This document shows positions 1 through 6,390 of a DNA stretch of 6,527 bases, piece by piece. The notes under the pieces were generated by a model. It did no database searches. It saw only the letters and a program-made list of their open reading frames with translations, and had not been told where the DNA came from. The stretch covers positions 1-6,527 of the forward strand of contig JAUZQI010000013.1 of assembly GCA_030951095.1 (NCBI GenBank), given 5' to 3'. Numbering within the stretch: position 1 is the first letter of the stretch; every line of letters begins with the position of its first letter. A program made the translations under genes and the position numbers. This DNA is from Mariprofundus sp. Lineage in GTDB: Bacteria > Pseudomonadota > Zetaproteobacteria > Mariprofundales > Mariprofundaceae.

Positions 1-31
1 TTGTTAAATATCAATTTCCAAGGGTCGGCGA

Positions 32-1156
32 TTATGCACGTCCACGGTAGTGTTGTAAAAACTGATCTCGAAATTCGGGCCAGTTTCCAAGCTCAAGCGC
101 ATTTCTGGCTCGAAGCATGAGGTCGCAATAGTAGTGTAGATTATGCAAGGTATTCAACCTCGAACTTAAGATTTCTTTTGCCATATACAGGTGCCGCAAA
201 TAAGCGCGGGAGAAATGCGTGCAGGTATAACATGTGCAGCCTTGCATAATCGGTTGCTTATCATCGAAATGTTTGAGGTTTTTGATATTAATTTTACCGT
301 CATCGGTGAACAGCGTACCGTTTCTGGCATTTCTGCTGGGCATGACGCAATCGAACATATCAATGCCGCGATCCATGCATTCGATTAAATCATCCGGTGT
401 ACCGACCCCCATCACATAATGCGGTTTATCGGCAGGCAGATGCGGTGCCAGTGTATCGAGCATGGTCATCATGTCCTCTTTCTGTTCGCCGACAGACAGA
501 CCACCAATGGCAATACCCTCGAAATCAATATCTGCAACTGCCTTCAGGCTTTCCAATCGCAATTCTGGATACATACCACCCTGTACGATGCCAAACAGCG
601 CCTGCCTGTCATTGACCGGCAAGGCATCACGACAATCTGCCGCCCAGCGCATCGACATTTGCATGGAGTCGTTTGCTTCATCGAATGATGCGGGGTAGGG
701 CGTACATTCATCGAATACCATGACAATATCGCTGCCCAGTTTGCGCTGAATGGCCATACTTTCTTTCGGCCCGAGAAATACTGCTGCACCATCAATATGT
801 GAGCGGAAGCGAACGCCATGTTCCTCGATCTTGCGCAACTCACCCAGTGACCAGACCTGAAATCCACCTGAATCCGTCAGAATAGGACGATCCCATGCCA
901 TAAATTTATGCAACCCACCCATCTTTTCGATCAGATCAGCACCGGGACGCAGCATCAAATGATAGGTGTTGCCAAGGATAATGCTGGCTTCAATATCATC
1001 TGTTAGATCGGCCGGCGTGAGACTCTTGACCGTGGCCTGCGTGCCGACCGGCATAAACACAGGTGTTTCCACTGTGCCGTGGGGCAAAAGCATCCGACCT
1101 CGACGAGCGAAACCGGTTTTATCTTTGGCCAGTATTTTAAAGGACAGCGCCGACAT
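32..1156 (-). CDS. tgt: queuine/preQ1 tRNA-guanine transglycosylase
   Basis: Exchanges guanine 34 of GUN-anticodon tRNAs (Asp, Asn, His, Tyr) for preQ1, the committed step in placing queuosine in tRNA; cytosolic TIM-barrel enzyme. The 374-residue product is full length for the family. Visible landmarks are [10 protein letters not shown] (30-39), LTDSGGFQV with the proton-acceptor Asp95, FDECTPYP (148-155), GGLSVGE (218-224), and [18 protein letters not shown], whose Asp269 aligns with the E. coli nucleophile Asp264. The zinc site is intact: Cys307, Cys309, Cys312 and His338. The ATG at 1154-1156 gives an N-terminus only a few residues longer than E. coli Tgt; the upstream Shine-Dalgarno match is weak (AGG about 10 bases away). 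It is transcribed divergently from the glycerate kinase gene, 74 bases apart. The gene often following tgt (yajC) would lie beyond the window edge and cannot be seen. Confidence 0.97.
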   Translation of the reverse strand: MSALSFKILAKDKTGFARRGRMLLPHGTVETPVFMPVGTQATVKSLTPADLTDDIEASIILGNTYHLMLRPGADLIEKMGGLHKFMAWDRPILTDSGGFQVWSLGELRKIEEHGVRFRSHIDGAAVFLGPKESMAIQRKLGSDIVMVFDECTPYPASFDEANDSMQMSMRWAADCRDALPVNDRQALFGIVQGGMYPELRLESLKAVADIDFEGIAIGGLSVGEQKEDMMTMLDTLAPHLPADKPHYVMGVGTPDDLIECMDRGIDMFDCVMPSRNARNGTLFTDDGKINIKNLKHFDDKQPIMQGCTCYTCTHFSRAYLRHLYMAKEILSSRLNTLHNLHYYCDLMLRARNALELGNWPEFRDQFLQHYRGRA

Positions 1157-1230
1157 GGCGGCGCAGCCTGACGGGGTGTTAAGGTCACATCAAGCTTCGC
1201 AGCAAATGGCGATTGGGGTAGATTTCAGCG

Positions 1231-2307
1231 ATGCGTATTCTGATTGCTCCTGATGCGTTCAAAGGCTCGCTGACTTCGGCAGAGGCTACTGTTGCGGTGG
1301 CATCAGGCATTCGCGCCGCCATGCCTGATGCAGAGGTGATGACGATGCCTTTGGCTGATGGTGGCGAGGGAACACTGGATGTGCTGCGTTCTGTATATGG
1401 CGACGATGTACGAAACAATATCCTCTATTTCAATGACAATGGTGTTCCCTGTGGTCTGGTCGAATCGGCCCTGTTGATCGGATTGACCTTGCCAAATATA
1501 CAGGCTGATGTGTTTGATCGTGGCAGTGAAAAGCTGGGTATGGCGGTATTGGCTGCACTGGATGCCGGCGTACGCGATATCCGTATTGCGTTGGGCGGTA
1601 GCGCCACTGTCGATGGCGGGCTGGGACTTTTAACTGCGCTCGGGGGCCTGGTTTCGGGCCCTGATGGGACATTTGTTTCACCTGATATGAACGGCATGAT
1701 GCAGGCTGATCGGATCAATCTGAGCAATCTGGATCAGCGTTTAGATGATGCCAGCATCACTGTGCTGTGCGATATTCAAAATCCTTTATGCGGCAGAGAT
1801 GGCGCTGTTTATCGCTACGGGGCACAGAAAGGGATCCCATTGGGCAGTTTATCGGATGTCGAAGCAGCCATGCAGCACTGGGCTGGCGCGTGTGAACAGG
1901 TATTCGGGCTTTCGGTGAAACATGATGCGGGAGTCGGTGCTGCCGGAGGCCTCGGTTTTGCGCTGAGATTGCTGGGGGCGCAGGTTGTTTCAGGCGCAGG
2001 ATATGTCATGCAGGTTTGCGGGTTCAGTCAGGCGGTTAAAACAGTGGATTGGGTGGTGACCGGCGAGGGCAGAAGCGATATTCAGACGCTGGATGGCAAG
2101 TTGCCGATCAAGGTTGCTCAAGTGGCCAGAAGAGCTGGTGCGTCTGTGGCACTGATTTCCGGCGATGTGATCGACGGGCAGAGTCTGTCCGGTTATTTCG
2201 ATTGTATTGTCCCGGCCAGAACAGAAGGTATGCCCGAGTCGGAAGCGATGGAACGGGCAGGGGAAAATCTGGTTACAGCAGCAGAACATTGGGCGCATGG
2301 GCTATGA
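1231..2307 (+). CDS. glxK: glycerate kinase, type I (GarK/GlxK family)
   Basis: Phosphorylates D-glycerate, to 2-phosphoglycerate in the characterised members of this family, feeding glycolate/glyoxylate-derived carbon into lower glycolysis; cytosolic. The 358 residues show the family signature in order: APDAFKGSLTS (6-16), PLADGGEGT (40-48), GGSATVDGGLG (122-132), DIQNPLCGRDGA (181-192) with YGAQKG (196-201), GAAGGLGFAL (236-245) and TGEGRSDIQTLDGK (277-290). It is slightly shorter than the usual 375-380 residues; the stretch around 57-75, before the RGSEKLG segment, looks compact. The ATG start gives the canonical MRILIAPDAFKGS N-terminus, with a modest GGGG about 12 bases upstream. The stop overlaps the aat start (ATGA), so the two are probably co-transcribed and translationally coupled. 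No glycolate or glyoxylate genes lie nearby, so the glycerate source is unknown. The symbol follows the family; garK would be equally defensible. Confidence 0.93.
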   Translation: MRILIAPDAFKGSLTSAEATVAVASGIRAAMPDAEVMTMPLADGGEGTLDVLRSVYGDDVRNNILYFNDNGVPCGLVESALLIGLTLPNIQADVFDRGSEKLGMAVLAALDAGVRDIRIALGGSATVDGGLGLLTALGGLVSGPDGTFVSPDMNGMMQADRINLSNLDQRLDDASITVLCDIQNPLCGRDGAVYRYGAQKGIPLGSLSDVEAAMQHWAGACEQVFGLSVKHDAGVGAAGGLGFALRLLGAQVVSGAGYVMQVCGFSQAVKTVDWVVTGEGRSDIQTLDGKLPIKVAQVARRAGASVALISGDVIDGQSLSGYFDCIVPARTEGMPESEAMERAGENLVTAAEHWAHGL

Positions 2308-2924
2308 TAATATTCCCCGATCCATCGCAGGCAGATGAGGACGGATTGCTGGCTGTTGGCGGCAATCTGGAGCCGGAAACATTGCTGGCTGCGTATGCCA
2401 AAGGTATTTTCCCCTGGTATGCGCAGGGTCAGCCGGTGCTATGGTGGGCACCCGACCCGCGCATGGTGTTGTTTCCTGCCGAGTTTCATTGCTCAAAACG
2501 GCTGGCGCGTCGTATGCGGCAGAACGTTTACAGCATTTCTTTCGATGAAGCGTTCAATGAGGTCATCAGGGCATGTGCTGAAATACCGCGACAAGGCGAG
2601 AGTGGAAGCTGGATTCTGCCGGAGATGATTGAGGCATATCAACGGATGCATCAACTTGGGTTTGCTCATTCGATTGAGATCAGGAAGAATAAAGAACTGG
2701 TTGGTGGTCTCTACGGTGTGCTGCATCACAGAGTGTTTTTTGCTGAATCGATGTTTAACCGGAAAATTGACGCATCGAAGGTGGCGGTGGCAGCATTGTG
2801 TGAATGGGCATTGCAGTATGGCTGGAAACTGATTGATTGCCAGTTTTATACCGCACACCTACAAAGTCTCGGTGCGCGCGAGATATCACGAAATCGTTTT
2901 CTGAAACTGATTCGATCGGAATGA
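2304..2924 (+). CDS. aat: leucyl/phenylalanyl-tRNA--protein transferase
   Basis: Transfers Leu or Phe from aminoacyl-tRNA onto proteins with N-terminal Lys or Arg, creating N-degrons recognised by ClpS/ClpAP; cytosolic, GNAT-like fold. The 206-residue product carries FPDPSQADEDGLLAVGGNL (4-22), GIFPWY (34-39), VLWWAPDPR (45-53), the GSWIL and AYQRMHQLGFAHSIE block (101-125), ELVGGLYGV (131-139), AESMF with Glu148, and LIDCQ with Asp178 and Gln180. Glu148 and Asp178 align with E. coli catalytic Glu156 and Asp186. The ATG at 2304 is chosen because homology begins there; the open frame extends upstream to 2049 only as a shadow of the kinase gene. There is no strong Shine-Dalgarno site, which fits translational coupling through the ATGA overlap. 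The protein lacks roughly 20 C-terminal residues and a dozen N-terminal residues of E. coli Aat; short forms are known, and the catalytic core is complete. Confidence 0.95.
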   Translation: MIIFPDPSQADEDGLLAVGGNLEPETLLAAYAKGIFPWYAQGQPVLWWAPDPRMVLFPAEFHCSKRLARRMRQNVYSISFDEAFNEVIRACAEIPRQGESGSWILPEMIEAYQRMHQLGFAHSIEIRKNKELVGGLYGVLHHRVFFAESMFNRKIDASKVAVAALCEWALQYGWKLIDCQFYTAHLQSLGAREISRNRFLKLIRSE

Positions 2925-2999
2925 TATGAATCTTGTAAGGCGGTTATGATTTGAGACGACAATACGTAATAGCTGCACAGCTTTTACTGGGGGTATGCG

Positions 3000-3380
3000 A
3001 TGAAAAAAATATTACAATATCTGTTACTTGTACCGGCTGTATTTCTGGTATCGATTGTTTCAGTTCAGGCTGCTGATTCAGGTATAAGCACTATGGCTGC
3101 AATTGTCATGCATTTGAATCATTATCCGGACAGCAGCGAGCAGGATGAACTTGCCGGCATAGTTGCCGATCAACATGCAAGCGCTGGTGAAAAGATACTG
3201 GCCAATGCTTTGAAAAATATGCACCATAGTGTGGGCGGAAGTGATGCGGACAAGTTGCATCAATTGCAGTCCGACGCATCTGCCAGCGAGCAGGAAAAAG
3301 AGCTTGCTGCGATTTTACTGGGCATCACGCATCATCCTTCCGACAACGACAGACAGCGCCTGAAATCACTAATGAACTGA
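3000..3380 (+). CDS. small exported protein with three 35-residue repeats, function unknown
   Basis: I do not recognise a named family. Residues 1-25 form a clear Sec signal peptide: KK, a hydrophobic core (LLLVPAVFLVSIV), then VQA-A, with likely cleavage after Ala24. There is no lipobox Cys, and the mature part (about 102 residues) has no cysteine, so it should be a soluble periplasmic or secreted protein. The mature part consists of three copies of one unit starting at residues 32, 67 and 102, an exact 35-residue period without gaps; the third copy is cut short by the stop. Each opens with a helix-like (L/M)A.xL segment, then His-rich HH/HYP, an acidic or Ser/Asp/Gly turn, and a second Leu-anchored helix. 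This looks like an alpha-helical hairpin repeat. Eight His residues suggest possible metal or polyanion binding, which is inference only. A strong GGGGG Shine-Dalgarno site lies 6 bases before the ATG. It stands alone, 75 bases after aat and 201 before the next gene. Confidence 0.85.
   Translation: MKKILQYLLLVPAVFLVSIVSVQAADSGISTMAAIVMHLNHYPDSSEQDELAGIVADQHASAGEKILANALKNMHHSVGGSDADKLHQLQSDASASEQEKELAAILLGITHHPSDNDRQRLKSLMN
3093..3377 (+). repeat. three tandem coding repeats, 105-base (35-codon) period
   Basis: Units begin at 3093, 3198 and 3303. The first 23 residues of each align without gaps: repeats 1 and 3 share Ala-Ala-Ile, then His and Pro at positions 10 and 12, and Leu at position 20; repeat 2 shares Leu-Ala, His at 10, Asp at 16, and Leu at 20 and 23. 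The linkers (residues 55-66 and 90-101) also align, sharing Asp, Ala-Ser and Glu-Lys. Similarity is seen at protein level; the DNA copies have diverged, so this is an old duplication. Confidence 0.75.
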
Positions 3381-3581
3381 TCCGGCGTTGACATAAAAAA
3401 CACACTGATTGCGAAATTAGTCGTCATCGGCTATCAATGCGATTCATTATATTCGCTGTTGCGCGAAAATATCATGAATTGCAATGTATGTGGGGAATCA
3501 AAAGGTAGACAATCCTGTCCTGTTGGCTGATTCGAATTTCCTCTGTATCCTCTGCGGTGAAAAGTTCAAAGGATTTTACTG
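3381..3581. other. 201-base intergenic gap between the repeat protein and the DUF4438 gene
   Basis: No plausible gene or terminator is visible. It contains a good -35-like TTGACA at 3388-3393, but no convincing -10 at the right distance, so I do not call a promoter. Near its end are two imperfect copies of a 9-base TCCTCTG-type unit (3539-3556). The Shine-Dalgarno AAAGGA of the next gene sits at 3568-3573, 8 bases before its ATG. Confidence 0.6.
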
Positions 3582-4463
3582 ATGAGTTTAAAAAACAATC
3601 GTGATCAATTAGTTAAAATCGCAGTGCAGGGCGGGGTGTCGCCTGCCAACCAGTGGGCACCTTTTGAAGTGGGGGCTGCTGGGGAAATTTTCGCCTGGCC
3701 ATCTACGGGCGGGATTACTTATAATGTGAAAATTGGCGATTCAGTGTTTGGCTGGGCCGGTGAACATATTGAACCGGGCGTGTCGTCTACGTTGGTACAC
3801 AAAAACCGCAAGGCTGAAGCCGGTTACCAGTTTCTGGCCTGTTGCGGTAATGAAGCTATGGTGATTTCCGGTGCTGCCAAGGGTGAGAAAGGCACTGTGC
3901 TGGGCCATCATGGTGGCGTGGAACATCTGATGCTCGATTTTTCCGATGAGACGCTTGATAAGTTAACCTGCGACGACAAATTCCTTATTCGGGGATATGG
4001 GCAGGGTTTGAAACTCATTGACCATCCGGATGTGTATATTTACAGCCTTGATCCGGATGTGCTGGAAGCGTGGGGATTGAAAGAACGGGATGATGGTTGC
4101 ATCGAAGTGCCGGTTCATGTGATGGTGCCCGGGCATGCCATGGGTTCCGGCATCGGGGCGCTGTCGGTGACGACTGGTGACTACGATATCCTCTGTCATG
4201 ATCAGGCTACGGTTGAAGAATACGGGATGGACAAACTGCGCTTCGGCGATTTTGTAGCAGTTTTGGATCATGATAATCGCTATGGCCGAACCTATCGCAA
4301 GGGAGCTATCACGATCGGTGTGGTGATTCATTCGGATTCACCACTGGCGGGCCACGGCCCGGGTATGATGACGTTGATGAGCGCCTGTGATGGAAAGCTG
4401 GTGCCTGTGATCAGCGATGATGCGAATGTGGGTGTGATTAAAAAAATCGGACGTTTTGGCTAA
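3582..4463 (+). CDS. DUF4438 family protein, function unknown
   Basis: The 293 residues resemble, from memory, the DUF4438 family typified by Thermotoga maritima TM1086, a structural-genomics target without an assigned reaction. Motifs that recall the family include GGITYNVKIGDSVFGWAGEHIEPGVS (43-68), CCGNEA (87-92) with the SGAAKGEKGTVLGHHGGVEH region (96-115), GQGLKLIDHPDV (140-151), VPGHAMGSGIGA (182-193), DHDNRYG (229-235), RKGAITIGVVIHSDS (239-253) and GHGPG (257-261). Repeated His/Asp/Glu residues inside Gly-rich turns look like a metal or substrate pocket, but that is inference. No signal peptide is present, so it is cytosolic. The ATG is supported by AAAGGA 8 bases upstream. It appears monocistronic: neighbours on both sides are separated by 179-201 bases, so context gives no functional hint. 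Confidence 0.85.
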   Translation: MSLKNNRDQLVKIAVQGGVSPANQWAPFEVGAAGEIFAWPSTGGITYNVKIGDSVFGWAGEHIEPGVSSTLVHKNRKAEAGYQFLACCGNEAMVISGAAKGEKGTVLGHHGGVEHLMLDFSDETLDKLTCDDKFLIRGYGQGLKLIDHPDVYIYSLDPDVLEAWGLKERDDGCIEVPVHVMVPGHAMGSGIGALSVTTGDYDILCHDQATVEEYGMDKLRFGDFVAVLDHDNRYGRTYRKGAITIGVVIHSDSPLAGHGPGMMTLMSACDGKLVPVISDDANVGVIKKIGRFG

Positions 4464-4642
4464 CCCGTATTATTTATGAATCGCTGTGATGATTGCGCAG
4501 ATATTTTGTTTGCTACAGATTCCGAGGAAGGAGTGCGTAGCTGTGCATGCGGACGACCGGCGAGGGATTCGTTGCGGACAAAGGAATGAGCAAGGGCGCA
4601 GCGCTATTCACGAATAGTGCGGGTTAAAGGTTCACTTCGCCC
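4464..4642. other. 179-base gap with folding potential before the Nit hydrolase gene
   Basis: No coding frame is supported here. The second half (about 4520-4625) is purine- and G-rich, unlike the A+T-richer ordinary gaps of this window. It carries a 7-base direct repeat TGCGGAC at 4548-4554 and 4573-4579, and a hairpin at 4601-4620 (9 pairs including one G-U, 2-base loop). It may be a dispersed extragenic repeat or a structured 5' leader. An in-frame TAA at 4625-4627 bounds the following gene. Confidence 0.5.
4601..4620 (+). repeat. inverted repeat / hairpin upstream of the Nit hydrolase gene
   Basis: GCGCTATTC pairs with GAATAGTGC around a two-base AC loop, with one G-U pair. It is not followed by a T tract, so it is not an intrinsic terminator for the upstream gene. 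It lies 22 bases before the GTG start. Confidence 0.55.
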
Positions 4643-5440
4643 GTGCGTGTAGCATGCCTCCAGATGTGTTCCGGCATAGATCGGGATACCAACCTTACAA
4701 CGGTTGAGGGCTTGCTGGCTCAGGCTGCCGGGCAAGGCGCTAAATTGGCACTGTTGCCTGAGAATTTTGGTTTTATGGGTGGCAGTGATGCAGAGAAAAA
4801 ACAGATTGTCGAAGATCAGAACCATTCCGCAACACTCCGCTTTCTTTCCGAACAGGCTGCAGTACATCAGATGTACATTATCGGTGGTGCGCTGTTACTG
4901 AAAGGTGAAGACGCCCGGATTCGCAATGCCAGTCCGGTATTTGATGCTCGGGGTCAGCTTTTGACCATTTACGATAAAATTCATTTGTTCGATATGGACT
5001 ATAAGGGCGAAGCCTATTGTGAATCAGCCTTGATTGAGTCAGGCCGAAGTCCGGCTGCCGTTTCAGTTGGCTCATTCAGAATTGGTTTGAGTATTTGCTA
5101 TGATCTGCGCTTTCCAGAACTCTACCGTGTTTATGCAGATGATAGCTGTGACATCCTGTGCAATGTTGCCGCTTTTACAGCCACAACGGGCCGGGCACAT
5201 TGGCAGACGTTACTTAAGGCCAGGGCGATCGAAAATCAGACCTATGTGCTGGCATCCGCGCAGTGGGGGCGACACCCGAACGGGCGGGAAACCTGGGGGC
5301 ATAGCATGATCATTGACCCGTGGGGTAAAGTGCTTGCCGAGTTGCCGGAAGGGGACGGTGTTGTACTCGCGGAGCTGTCGAAAAAACGGTTGCATCAGGT
5401 GCGCGAATCACTGCCATCCTTGCGGCACCGTAAACTGTAA
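4643..5440 (+). CDS. carbon-nitrogen hydrolase, Nit1-like (probable deaminated-glutathione amidase)
   Basis: Nitrilase-superfamily amidase, cytosolic. The 265 residues contain the catalytic triad in family context: Glu40 in LLPENFGFMG, Lys112 in YDKIHLFD, and Cys152 in LSICYDLRFPELYR. Further landmarks are ARAIENQTYVLASAQWGRH (193-211) and GHSMIIDPWGKVLAE (219-233). This pattern is that of the Nit1/YafV/omega-amidase branch, whose bacterial members hydrolyse deaminated glutathione or related alpha-keto acid amides (metabolite repair); the exact substrate here is inferred. The GTG at 4643 is chosen because an in-frame TAA at 4625-4627 precludes anything longer, and it yields the usual MRVACLQM start; the only ribosome-binding candidate is AAAGG at 4626-4630, 12 bases away and possibly base-paired. 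Length fits the family (about 260-280). No glutathione gene is adjacent. Its 3' end faces trmL across a 313-base gap, with no clear terminator. Confidence 0.92.
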   Translation: MRVACLQMCSGIDRDTNLTTVEGLLAQAAGQGAKLALLPENFGFMGGSDAEKKQIVEDQNHSATLRFLSEQAAVHQMYIIGGALLLKGEDARIRNASPVFDARGQLLTIYDKIHLFDMDYKGEAYCESALIESGRSPAAVSVGSFRIGLSICYDLRFPELYRVYADDSCDILCNVAAFTATTGRAHWQTLLKARAIENQTYVLASAQWGRHPNGRETWGHSMIIDPWGKVLAELPEGDGVVLAELSKKRLHQVRESLPSLRHRKL

Positions 5441-5753
5441 TTGTTATCTGATATTTACATCTTTATCTGTGCCCGAATGTTTATTTCCCATGGTTAATTT
5501 GCTCAATCCTTTGCAACTAAAAGGTTTGTAAACCCTATCCACAGAGGCTGTGGATAACTTGGTGGATAAAACTTCCTGTTTTCATAGCTGGTATGCCTGG
5601 AGAAGTAGAACAATATGTATGCATAAAATATAGGCTACATATAAATACATGTATAAACAAATAGTTACAGTAGTTATTTAAAGAGAAATCTAGGAAAGTG
5701 AGCTAATTCTTAATAATATTTAATATGCATATACCGGCGGTGGATAATTCCTG
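5441..5753. other. 313-base non-coding gap between convergent genes, A+T-rich
   Basis: No credible gene on either strand. The block 5611-5730 has 27 G/C out of 120 bases (about 22%), against about half in the flanking genes, and contains two TATGCATA palindromes (5618-5625, 5724-5731). Left of it (5536-5570) lie three DnaA-box-like 9-mers, and a fourth sits at 5739-5747, next to the trmL stop. A 7-base repeat TTATCTG occurs at 5444-5450 and 5463-5469. No intrinsic terminator is seen for either converging gene, and there is no GATC cluster of the enterobacterial oriC kind. Confidence 0.7.
5536..5570. promoter_or_regulatory. cluster of three DnaA-box-like 9-mers
   Basis: Compared with the consensus TTATCCACA: 5536-5544 on the plus strand reads CTATCCACA (8/9); 5550-5558 on the minus strand is a perfect TTATCCACA; 5562-5570 on the minus strand reads TTATCCACC (8/9). 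The first two form an inverted pair (TATCCACAG-AGG-CTGTGGATA). A further TTATCCACC (8/9) lies on the minus strand at 5739-5747. The first pair could also be read as a hairpin, but there is no T tract after it. Binding by DnaA is inferred from sequence only. Confidence 0.55.
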
Positions 5754-6221
5754 TTACTTCAATGTTTTCAACTGTCTTAGCGCTTCAAATGTCACGATTG
5801 AACATGCCGAAGAAAGATTCAGGGAACGCACGGGCGCATCGTTGCGCATGGGGATGGTGAGTGCTTGCAGATCGGCCAATATGTCCTCACTGAGACCACG
5901 CGTTTCCGGCCCGAAAACCAGTACGTCGCCACAGGTAAATGTTGTATCCCAATAGCTACTTTTGACTTTGGAACTTAAGCCGAACCAGTTCCGATTTTCA
6001 CCAATCGATTGGCGTGCTGTCTGCCAGCTTTTATGCTGCTGAACATCAAGATATTGCCAGTAATCCAGTCCGGCACGTTTCAACTGCTTATCTGTAATTT
6101 CAAATCCAAGCGGATGCACCAGATGCAGTTTGCATCCTGTACAGGCGCACAGCCGGGCAATGTTCCCGGTGTTTGGAGGTATCTCCGGTTCGACAAGAAC
6201 AATATGCAGTTGAGTTGTCAT
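5754..6221 (-). CDS. trmL: tRNA (cytidine/uridine-34 2'-O)-methyltransferase
   Basis: SPOUT-family enzyme (YibK/TrmL) that 2'-O-methylates the wobble base of tRNA-Leu isoacceptors using S-adenosylmethionine; cytosolic dimer with a knotted C-terminus. The 155 residues show HIVLVEPEIPPNTGNIARLC (6-25), LVHPLGFEITDKQLKRAGLDYW (34-55), VFGPETRGL (102-110) and IPMRNDAPVRSLNLSSACSIVTFEALRQ (123-150), the knot and cofactor-loop motifs. Where E. coli has NLSN, this protein has NLSS. A TTG three codons upstream (6228-6230) is also open, but the ATG at 6219-6221 is preferred: it matches the family N-terminus and has GAG about 10 bases upstream. Length agrees with the family (about 155). A candidate promoter lies at 6272-6299, and the terminator of the upstream thioredoxin gene separates the two transcripts. 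Confidence 0.95.
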   Translation of the reverse strand: MTTQLHIVLVEPEIPPNTGNIARLCACTGCKLHLVHPLGFEITDKQLKRAGLDYWQYLDVQQHKSWQTARQSIGENRNWFGLSSKVKSSYWDTTFTCGDVLVFGPETRGLSEDILADLQALTIPMRNDAPVRSLNLSSACSIVTFEALRQLKTLK

Positions 6222-6271
6222 GTGCTGCAAGCTCGGGCAGCTCTATACTCAATGCAATAGTTGAAAGGGTG

Positions 6272-6299
6272 GTTATATCCATCATGCGGTCTTTGTCAG
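6272..6299 (-). promoter_or_regulatory. candidate sigma-70 promoter for trmL
   Basis: On the minus strand, CTGACA (6299-6294, 5/6 to TTGACA) is followed after 16 bases by TATAAC (6277-6272, 5/6 to TATAAT). A start near 6265 would leave a leader of about 45 bases before the trmL ATG. It sits between the thioredoxin terminator and trmL, where a promoter is expected. Confidence 0.5.
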
Positions 6300-6332
6300 A
6301 GCGAAAATGAAAATTGGGGAATGGAGCGATGG

Positions 6333-6368
6333 AATAAAAATAAAAAAGGCAGGGCTAACCCTGCCTTT
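6333..6368 (-). terminator. intrinsic terminator of the thioredoxin gene
   Basis: A perfect 10-base-pair stem (AAAGGCAGGG at 6345-6354 with CCCTGCCTTT at 6359-6368) around a 4-base loop. Read on the minus strand it is followed by a long T-rich run (6344 down to about 6335). The plus-strand side lacks a T tract, so it acts for leftward transcription, 22 bases after the thioredoxin stop. Confidence 0.92.
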
Positions 6369-6390
6369 CAAAATTATCGTCCTGAAAAGA

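Noticed and set aside
544..867. Minus-strand 107-residue frame inside tgt
   Set aside because: Overlaps the strongly supported tgt frame and has no recognisable motif.
2049..2303. N-terminal extension of the aat frame (85 more residues)
   Set aside because: It lies inside the glycerate kinase gene in another frame, is Arg/Gly/Ser-rich and unlike Aat; family homology starts at the ATG at 2304.
2971..2985. AGCTG-CA-CAGCT followed by TTTT as an aat terminator
   Set aside because: Only 5 pairs with a 2-base loop and 4 Ts; too weak to call.
2995..3003. Two-codon frame ATG CGA TGA overlapping the start of the repeat protein
   Set aside because: Probably chance; the GGGGG Shine-Dalgarno site is well placed for the ATG at 3000, not for this one.
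3388..3453. TTGACA at 3388-3393 and TATATT at 3448-3453 as a promoter for the DUF4438 gene
   Set aside because: The two are 54 bases apart and neither has a convincing partner at 16-18 bases.
5538..5557. Inverted repeat TATCCACAG/CTGTGGATA as a terminator of the Nit gene
   Set aside because: No T tract on either side and it lies about 100 bases past the stop; the DnaA-box reading explains the sequence better.
5725..5955. Plus-strand 76-residue frame across the end of trmL
   Set aside because: Antisense shadow of trmL, whose own frame has clear family motifs.
6100..6285. Minus-strand frame beginning MMDITTLSTIALSIELPELAA upstream of and overlapping trmL
   Set aside because: The first 20 residues look protein-like, but the rest is the trmL gene read out of frame, and the candidate promoter -10 lies within its first codons.
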